Positions 57,961 to 64,000 of a DNA stretch of 64,000 bases are shown here, piece after piece. Under the pieces are notes generated by a model. That model worked only from the letters and a program-made list of their open reading frames with translations. It was not told the DNA's origin and did not search any database. Every line of letters begins with the position of its first letter. Within the stretch, counting starts at the first letter, position 1. The translations under genes and the position numbers were made by a program. Source of the stretch: Lentinus brumalis (Eukaryota > Basidiomycota > Agaricomycetes > Polyporales > Polyporaceae); the NCBI GenBank assembly GCA_001792895.1, contig MARA01000043.1, forward strand, positions 62,001-126,000, written 5' to 3'.

Positions 57961-60814
57961 GGTGATATGGGCGATGAGTGGAAAGGTGAGTGCGAGTGCA
58001 GTTGCTTGTAGGGGACAAGCTGAGTGTTCGACCTGAGGTCTGTCCTCCTGTCCTCCCCCTCTTTTATAGATGCTCACCATTCCCGTTCTGAGGCTGCCAT
58101 TGGACGCCGCATCTCGGACCCTGTTGATGACAACAGCTTTCGCAGTCTCGTGCAACAAGGTCAAGCTGGGAGATGCGTCGTCGAGGCACAATGAGTGGAG
58201 CAAGAACGTCGAGAAGGTGGGCTGTCAGTGCATCTGCCGCGCTCCGCCTTCATGCTGTCTCTCGGGTGCAGTGTATCACGGCACCGCGGTATGTTCCAGC
58301 CTCTCTCGTCCGCTTCGCGATGCTTATGATCTTTGAAGCTAGGTTCATCTCGGAAACAGAATACCTACGAGGTACTTCTACGTCACATAACAGACGATTT
58401 AGAACACCTTTATCCACGCAGGTTCGCCGTGATCAGCGTTCACGCTGTCTTTGCAGTTGCTTCTGACACGTCTGTGACTGCAGAGACTTCCGGAGGAACA
58501 TTAAAAGGCACCTTGTCCGTGGAGTTAGTCGGTTCGCCCATCTCCCAGTTCTCAGGACCGGCAGGACTCCATGGCAGGATACTGTAGTACCGGAGGCGAG
58601 ACAATCGCCGCGCGAACAAATGTCGCTGGAATCGGCATCATGGGACGCTGATAGGCTGTCAACGAGTGAGTGCGTCGGACAAGGAGGGACAAGCGACCTG
58701 AGGCCTCTGCCCTGCACCATTCAGAACTTCCTATTGATACTGAGCTCTTTCCATTCCTCAGCAACACCTCTTCAACTAGCGGGTCGCCGACGTGGTGGAA
58801 ATTCGACAGCAAAGATTCAGCCTCGCTGGGACGAGAGGCAAGCGTCGGGGCGTGGTACACGGAAGCTGGAAGTGGCTGTGGTAACGCGGAGAGGCGGTGT
58901 GGTTCTCAGTACTTCCTGCTTCGGGTTTGGTTCCGACTGGCCGGTGCAGTGCGTCCAAACCTCCGTCTGTCCCTCGTCAATCGTTCGTCGTTCGCTCATG
59001 CGCATCACTAGCTTCTTCGTCGTCTGCTGTCGGGCGTGCGGTGTCTATGAGCGCAATAGCCTGCGACGTCCGTAAACGTCACAGGGGCACATCGCCCGGA
59101 ACTTAGGACGTGCATGCGTACCGTGGAAGGAGAGGTCACCCACGTTCAAACCCACCTAGCGGCAAGGCGGTATGTTCTTGCGAATTCGTCCTCGACAGCA
59201 ACTGAATGATCAATGTGACTTCACTGCAGATGCACCTGCCAGGTGCCAGCGGGTGTTGAGCGGGGAGCGCCGTCACGGTTAGTAGTTACTGCCGATGGAA
59301 CAATTTCCCATGACAGTACTCTATTGGGGTGCCGGAGACAGGAGTCCGACCTCGCTGATTGCGCGGAGAGATGACGACGACCATCGCGAGTCGCTGCTCA
59401 GAGCGTCATCCATGACCAGTGAAACGTCCCTGTGTGATTCGTCGAAGGAGCCGCAAGATATACGCAACATGGAACAAGCGGCGGCCTATGATGCTCTGGA
59501 GTCTGAACTCTCGTGCTTGCCGTGGCCCGTATGTAACAGAAGGACGGAAGCAACTGCCTTCCGCCATATCCGCGCTCTCCTTGCGCCCAGCCCTTCAAAC
59601 GGCTCCGGCTGCCGGTGCGTTTCCTGCAGAACACGGTAACAAAACGCCCGGTTTACGTTCCTTGTGGCAGGTGTCATACCATGGGGCGCAGTCTGGCACT
59701 ATGATCCTGTTGTGACGGTGGCAAAGCTATCGTCGCGGCACCGAGCCTCTGGCGCAGGACGTCCTTCCCAGTCGAATGATGGTGACGGTGACGAGGAGCG
59801 TAAAGCTCATTTGAAGGCCAGGCAAGTCTCTCGTTTGTGTAGGTCTAGCTGACACTATGGTTCTCACCGTCAACTCCCTTTGCCCCGCTGAAGCAATCAC
59901 CCCTTCTCCCGTAGGTCGATTTGGTTCGTCAATTCGCTGAATACTCAGAGGGGCGGAAGGCTTTATCACTCGGACGTCCCGGACTCGAGAGCCAGTTTTG
60001 CTCTGCTGTTAAGCGGCAAGCGAAGCAGATATCCTGAGGTGAGCGCTCTCCGCAAGCCATTAGCTCTGTCTCTGCGAGTGAAACAGCGGACGACAAAGGA
60101 CTTCGACGGAGCGGCATAGAGACGGTGTGGCGAGCGTGGCCGAGTCTTGCGGTCGTTGCGGTTATCATCGAGAGGCCGGGCGACCTCGGACAACTTGAAC
60201 TCGCAGAGCGATGGTGCTGGAATGCACCCGGTCGAATTCACTCAGTACAACCGTCGGATTGACCTTCCTTGCTGGACTCTAGGTCCGTGCGGCGGATCAT
60301 TGTGTCGTATCGGAGTCTTGGTCATATTACATTGCTGTCTCTGATCCAGTATACAGCTTGAGCGGTCGTTGATTCGAAATCCGTACGACATAGAACAAGA
60401 GCAAGAGATAAAGGACAGAAGCCTGAGTCTGAGATGTAGAGTACCAGAACGTGTGCCGTGCGAGCTCATGTCAAGTCCGGGCTCCTTCGGATCCACATTG
60501 TTCTCCTCCACGTACACCGTTGACGTGGCAATCACCGCCCGCCGACGACTCTCACGCGGCCCAAAACGTTGCACACGAACGTCGCCGAGGGATAGAGTGG
60601 CGTCTGTCGCGCACGAACGCAAGTGAGCGGGTCGGGAGGCGGGGGACGAGGCTCCCGGAAGCCCTTTCTGCCTGGCGATCAAACTGTCGACGGCATCTGG
60701 GGCACGAGGCAAGCACGGGTGTCAGATCCAGCGCGTCCGACTTGATATAGAGACGTAGAATTCGCATCGGGAGGGCGAGAGGGACGCAGCGAGGGCGTGC
60801 TGTGGACGAGAAAT
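57961..60814. other. Intergenic between hydrophobin gene and LTR element
   Basis: No gene is supported in 2.85 kb. The first 110 bp hold the hydrophobin promoter. Open frames on both strands are short, overlap and show no family motif. Confidence 0.45.
58061..58068 (-). promoter_or_regulatory. TATA box of hydrophobin gene
   Basis: On the minus strand TATAAAAG occurs about 100 bp upstream of the ATG at 57960, preceding a pyrimidine-rich leader, at the distance seen in other highly expressed fungal genes. Confidence 0.65.
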
Positions 60815-61064
60815 TGTAGATTTTCGTGACGGCGAGAGCACGCGAAGAGACGGGATGAGAAGAGAATCAATTGCGGGGGCGCGTTTGTCCTCTGTAGACT
60901 AGAAGAAAGACGGCGGGTGACGGGAGGTAGAGGCAATCGCGTGAGGACGAGCGAAGAAAATACACGGTATATGTAATCTAAACTAGCGCCGACCAGATTC
61001 TAATCTATCAATGTAAGTACGAGCTCGAACCGCAAGATGCCGGTGAGCGTCACAGACTACAACA
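60815..61064 (-). repeat. 3' LTR of gag-only element
   Basis: A 250-bp repeat, in plus orientation starting TGTAGATTTTCGTGACGG and ending GACTACAACA (TG..CA ends). It is identical to 62195-62444 except for one visible difference (A at 61010 against G at 62390). It is preceded by the 5-bp GAAAT (60810-60814). Confidence 0.95.
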
Positions 61065-61184
61065 CAACCCCTCGAGCGAGTACGATACGAATGCGAAGGG
61101 GGAGAAGTAAACGACAAAAACAAGACATGACCACATACAATTCGAGTCCATGCACGACGGCAACTTCAACCCCTCAACCTCAGC

Positions 61185-61931
61185 CTAGAAGGCATGCTCC
61201 TCGACGGCACCGTTCGCAGCAGCGGGCTGGAGATCCGGGCACTGCGCTTTGTAGTGGCCCTTGCGCATGCAGTGGAAGCACGTGATGAGCTCGATGGGGG
61301 TACGGGTGCGGGGACGAGCGGCGGCGGCAGCGGCAACGAGGGCGACAGTGGACGACGACGACGGGAAGGGGTGCTGGCGGGAGTCCTCGTTCAGGAGGCG
61401 GCGGTGGACGAGCTCGAGCGTAAGCTCGCTCTCCGGGGTCACGTCGAGCGTGACGACGAAGTGCTCGAACGAGGGCGGCAGGCCGCTCGTGAGCACGAGG
61501 ATATGATCCTCCTCGGTGACTGAAGCTCCGATGGCCTGGAGGCGGAAGACGGCGCGACGGACGTCGGCGATCCACGCGGTCATCGTCTGGTCATCGCGCT
61601 TCCTCATCTGGTAGAGGTCGCGGCGACGCGAGAGACGCGTGCCGAGTCCACGGGACTGGTGGACGTTTTGAAGCTCGCACCAGAGCGTGTTCGCATCGGT
61701 GTGATGGGCGTGGGGGAGCTGTGACGGGTCGAGATTGAGCGTGATCTCGGCGCAGGCCTGGTCGTTCTTCTTGACCCAAGCGCGGACGGCAGTCGAGTTC
61801 GGGGAGCCTTGCGGGCACGGGGTGTTGCCGGACGTGATGTCCCAGAGCCCCTGGCGCACGAGCACAGCGCGCATGAGGATGGACCACTCCGCGTAGTTCG
61901 AGTCGTCGAGCTTCGAAATCGACGGGGACAT
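61185..61931 (-). CDS. Copia-type Gag polyprotein
   Basis: The minus-strand frame is open from 61985; I choose the ATG at 61931 (MSPSISKLDDSNYAEWSILM), which gives 248 residues and the usual start of such proteins. The N-terminal half is of the UBN2/retrotransposon-gag type (LDDSNYAEW.., WDITSG, WCELQNVHQSRGLGTRLSRR, LTSGLPPSFEHFVVTLD). The C-terminal part has the zinc knuckle CFHCMRKGHYKAQC (CX2CX4HX4C), which binds RNA during packaging. The frame ends at EEHAF with a stop, without fusing to pol. The full intact frame and the LTRs suggest that this copy may still supply Gag or be mobilised. Confidence 0.92.
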   Translation of the reverse strand: MSPSISKLDDSNYAEWSILMRAVLVRQGLWDITSGNTPCPQGSPNSTAVRAWVKKNDQACAEITLNLDPSQLPHAHHTDANTLWCELQNVHQSRGLGTRLSRRRDLYQMRKRDDQTMTAWIADVRRAVFRLQAIGASVTEEDHILVLTSGLPPSFEHFVVTLDVTPESELTLELVHRRLLNEDSRQHPFPSSSSTVALVAAAAAARPRTRTPIELITCFHCMRKGHYKAQCPDLQPAAANGAVEEHAF

Positions 61932-62194
61932 GATGGGGACGAAGGGGGACGAATGGACGAGACGGGGTTCGAGACGGACGAGCAAGACGTACGGTTCAAT
62001 CGGGGTTCGCGTGCGGGTTCAACGGGGCCGCAGTTCGATCGGGGGTTCGTGCGCGGGTTCAGCGGGGCCGCAGTTCAATCGAGGGAGTCGTACGACGGGT
62101 TCAACGGGGCCGTCGGGTTCGAGAGCGAGTGGACGGTGACTTCGGCCTCACCGGGCAGTCCTCGGATGACCTCCGAGTAAGGTGAACGCGATTG

Positions 62195-62444
62195 TGTAGA
62201 TTTTCGTGACGGCGAGAGCACGCGAAGAGACGGGATGAGAAGAGAATCAATTGCGGGGGCGCGTTTGTCCTCTGTAGACTAGAAGAAAGACGGCGGGTGA
62301 CGGGAGGTAGAGGCAATCGCGTGAGGACGAGCGAAGAAAATACACGGTATATGTAATCTAAACTAGCGCCGACCAGATTCTAATCTATCGATGTAAGTAC
62401 GAGCTCGAACCGCAAGATGCCGGTGAGCGTCACAGACTACAACA
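62195..62444 (-). repeat. 5' LTR of gag-only element
   Basis: Direct repeat of 60815-61064. On the minus strand it is the upstream LTR and should carry the promoter for gag. It is followed on the plus strand by the target duplication GAAAT. Confidence 0.95.
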
Positions 62445-62449
62445 GAAAT

Positions 62450-63445
62450 GTAGTCAGAACCACTGGCTGCGCTCGCAAGAAGACTGCGACGCACAAGGGT
62501 AAATGCAACGTCGAGATCCCAGTCTTGCTCTCTGACAACTATCTCGACGATGACGCTCTCCAGACGTGTTGTCCACGACTCGCGGAGGACCAACGAATCC
62601 ACAGCGGGCACGTCTAGTGTAGTAAAACCATATATAGTCAGTAAGAGGTCTCGCAGTTATAAGATCATGAGCTGTCAGCCAAGCAAATTCGACGAACATC
62701 GAACAAACTGGGACGGATTGCTTTTGTGTCTTCGTGATAGAGGAATCGACAAGACAGCATGAGCTGCGCGCATGTAGGGCGATCTGCGCAAGATGTGACT
62801 TCACGCAAAGTGTCCCTATTGAGAGGCGGAGATGGACAGGAGCCTGCATGAAGAGCAGAGTCTGTCGTATGATACAACTTCAGCGTACGTACGGAACGCA
62901 CCTTCATGCATGTCGATCCCAAGACGACCAGCACGCGCACCCTCCGGTCAACCACCGTTCGTCCACGACGCACGTCCACCTCGCATAGGTTCAGGCTGAG
63001 TGTGGTGTCCTTCCCAGGCGCGTACTGTGGTGCAATAGCAGATTATCAAAGTCCTGGATCGTGGTCTTTTGTAAGTAGTTGGCGACTGGTCACTCGTCGG
63101 ACTCGCATCCTCATTTTCAAGCTATCCGATAGTCTGTCGCCATCGAGAGCAATGCAAGAAGAAGAACGACTCGTGATTCAGATGAACGGGCAATTCAAGG
63201 GCAATTGGGAGTGTCGACGACTGTCGACGGTTGCGATAATCGGGAGGCACGCTGGTTCAATTTATGATATTGTTACACGATTACTTATCACCCTTATTGA
63301 GGATACTACTGTTTTACTTATCGACAGCGCGAGTGGCGCGGCGTAGCGCTTTAACTTGAACCTCCTCCATGCACTTATGATGTACCTATAGATCTCTTCG
63401 GTCTTCCTGTGAACAGTACTTCTATCCTCACATAGCTAGAGGCGC
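62450..63445. other. Intergenic with decayed F-box-like fragment; promoter of next gene
   Basis: Apart from the relic at about 62690-62830, no gene is seen. The last few hundred bases must include the promoter of the F-box-like gene at 63446. Confidence 0.4.
62690..62830 (-). pseudogene. Decayed F-box-like fragment
   Basis: The minus strand reads NRDTLREVTSCADRPTCAQL followed by MLSCRFLYHEDTKAI, similar to TYDALLHVLALSDSLASAVS and LMATCRLLYHEGARLV of the gene at 63446. The similarity covers only the N-terminal helix region and soon runs out of frame. It is an inverted relic of the neighbouring gene. Confidence 0.5.
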
Positions 63446-64000
63446 ATGATGGCCCCCGCTCTCACCTATGATGCTCTTCTACACGTCCTCGCACTGTCTG
63501 ACTCTCTCGCCTCTGCAGTGTCATTGATGGCGACGTGCAGACTCCTGTACCACGAGGGCGCGAGACTCGTCCTGGAGAAGCCGGTCAAGCTTAAAACAAA
63601 CGGGCAAATTACCTCCTTCCTCGCATTTCTCAAGGCGCGCGACGGGGCACGGTCGCGCTACCTCCGCAGGCTTCATCTCGATATCAAAATCCGGCGTGAT
63701 AGCACGTCCTCCGAAGTGATTACTGGCCTCGCATCAGCCATCCGCGAAACCGACAACCTCGAAACGCTGGAGCTAGAGAACACCGAGCCCATGCTAGTCC
63801 ACTACCCCAACCTGCGAGAGGCCCTTACGACCCTCACGTCCTTGAAAAATCTCACCCTGCTTCGTGCGGGACCAGCCACCCGTCCCCTGCTGGAGTCGCT
63901 TCTGTCGCAGCTTGTCTGTCTCCGTGTTGAATGGGTGTTTTCGTCCAATCAAGTGTTCACCGACCCGAGCTATCTCCACCCTGTTCCGATGCTGAAGCAG
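63446..64000 (+). CDS. F-box-like/LRR protein, 5' part (cut by right edge)
   Basis: From the ATG at 63446 an uninterrupted frame of 185 codons runs to the window end. It begins with an F-box-like helical segment (ALTYDALLHVLALSDSLASA, LMATCRLLYHEGARLVLEKP) and continues with leucine-rich repeat-like segments (SRYLRRLHLDIKI, LETLELENTEPM, LTTLTSLKNLTLLRAGP). This build, without the RLPAEVL start, differs from the three F-box genes at 45-56 kb, so it belongs to another subfamily. A ubiquitin-ligase adaptor role is inferred. The C-terminus lies outside the window. Confidence 0.75.
   Translation, partial: MMAPALTYDALLHVLALSDSLASAVSLMATCRLLYHEGARLVLEKPVKLKTNGQITSFLAFLKARDGARSRYLRRLHLDIKIRRDSTSSEVITGLASAIRETDNLETLELENTEPMLVHYPNLREALTTLTSLKNLTLLRAGPATRPLLESLLSQLVCLRVEWVFSSNQVFTDPSYLHPVPMLKQ

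Larger units (their letters stand above)
60815..62444 (-). mobile_element. Young Ty1/copia-type gag-only LTR retroelement (1630 bp)
   Basis: Two 250-bp LTRs in direct orientation flank a single minus-strand gag gene, and a perfect 5-bp target duplication GAAAT (60810-60814 and 62445-62449) borders the whole. No protease, integrase or reverse transcriptase is encoded. On the minus strand the 3' LTR is preceded by GAGGGGTTG, a short candidate polypurine tract. The near-identity of the LTRs means a recent insertion, which requires reverse transcriptase from another element. The 5' leader between LTR and gag (61990-62110) holds two to three imperfect units of about 45 bp containing GGGTTCAACGGGGCCGCAGT. 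Confidence 0.92.

Noticed and set aside
60242..60712. Minus-strand open frame of 156 codons next to the LTR element
   Set aside because: No recognisable motif and no splice partners; part of it overlaps other frames equally open.

Overview
This 64 kb window reads as nuclear DNA of a filamentous basidiomycete, most likely an Agaricomycete of the Polyporales type. The evidence is many short introns (about 54-74 bp in most genes) with GTRNGT donors and YAG acceptors, high GC at third codon positions, and a gene set typical of mushroom-forming fungi: a class I hydrophobin, HET-domain proteins, F-box proteins, a DUF6533 seven-helix protein, small secreted proteins and a bHLH regulator. No bacterial, organellar, rRNA or convincing tRNA sequence was seen.

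Layout. (1) 1-17.1 kb: the 5' exon of a HET gene runs off the left edge on the minus strand. Two diverged arms of about 5 kb, inverted to each other (about 600-5540 and 12150-17000), flank a bHLH transcription-factor gene (6648-8118) and a small inverted-repeat element holding a telomere-like motif (11080-11653). (2) 18-31 kb: a tandemly rearranged cluster of small secreted protein genes (18801, 23396, 29366, plus two fragments), interleaved with one intact and one broken tyrosine-phosphatase gene, a hAT-type non-autonomous element (26537-27324) and a 784-bp TA-target element inserted in the leader of the third secreted-protein gene. (3) 30.7-35.5 kb: a direct duplication of about 1.9 kb carrying two intact hotdog (4HBT) thioesterase-like genes, separated by a broken HET gene. 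(4) 36.9-44 kb: an 11-exon MFS transporter (minus), an intact HET gene (plus) and a 9-exon DUF6533 membrane protein (minus). (5) 45-56 kb: three two-exon F-box genes, a second intact HET gene, an inverted third thioesterase copy (broken) and an inverted F-box fragment. (6) 56-64 kb: a mariner-like MITE, a hydrophobin that lacks two cysteines, a very young gag-only LTR element and the start of a further F-box-like gene cut by the right edge.

How it fits together. The window is accessory in character: nearly every gene family is present as intact copies plus inverted or truncated relics, and at least four non-autonomous transposons lie among them. HET (incompatibility/self-recognition), F-box (ubiquitin-ligase adaptor) and secreted-protein families expanding side by side fit a fast-evolving recognition or environmental-response region. 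That functional link is inference from gene content. Gene models were derived by reading splice sites and comparing paralogues inside the window; no database search was possible.
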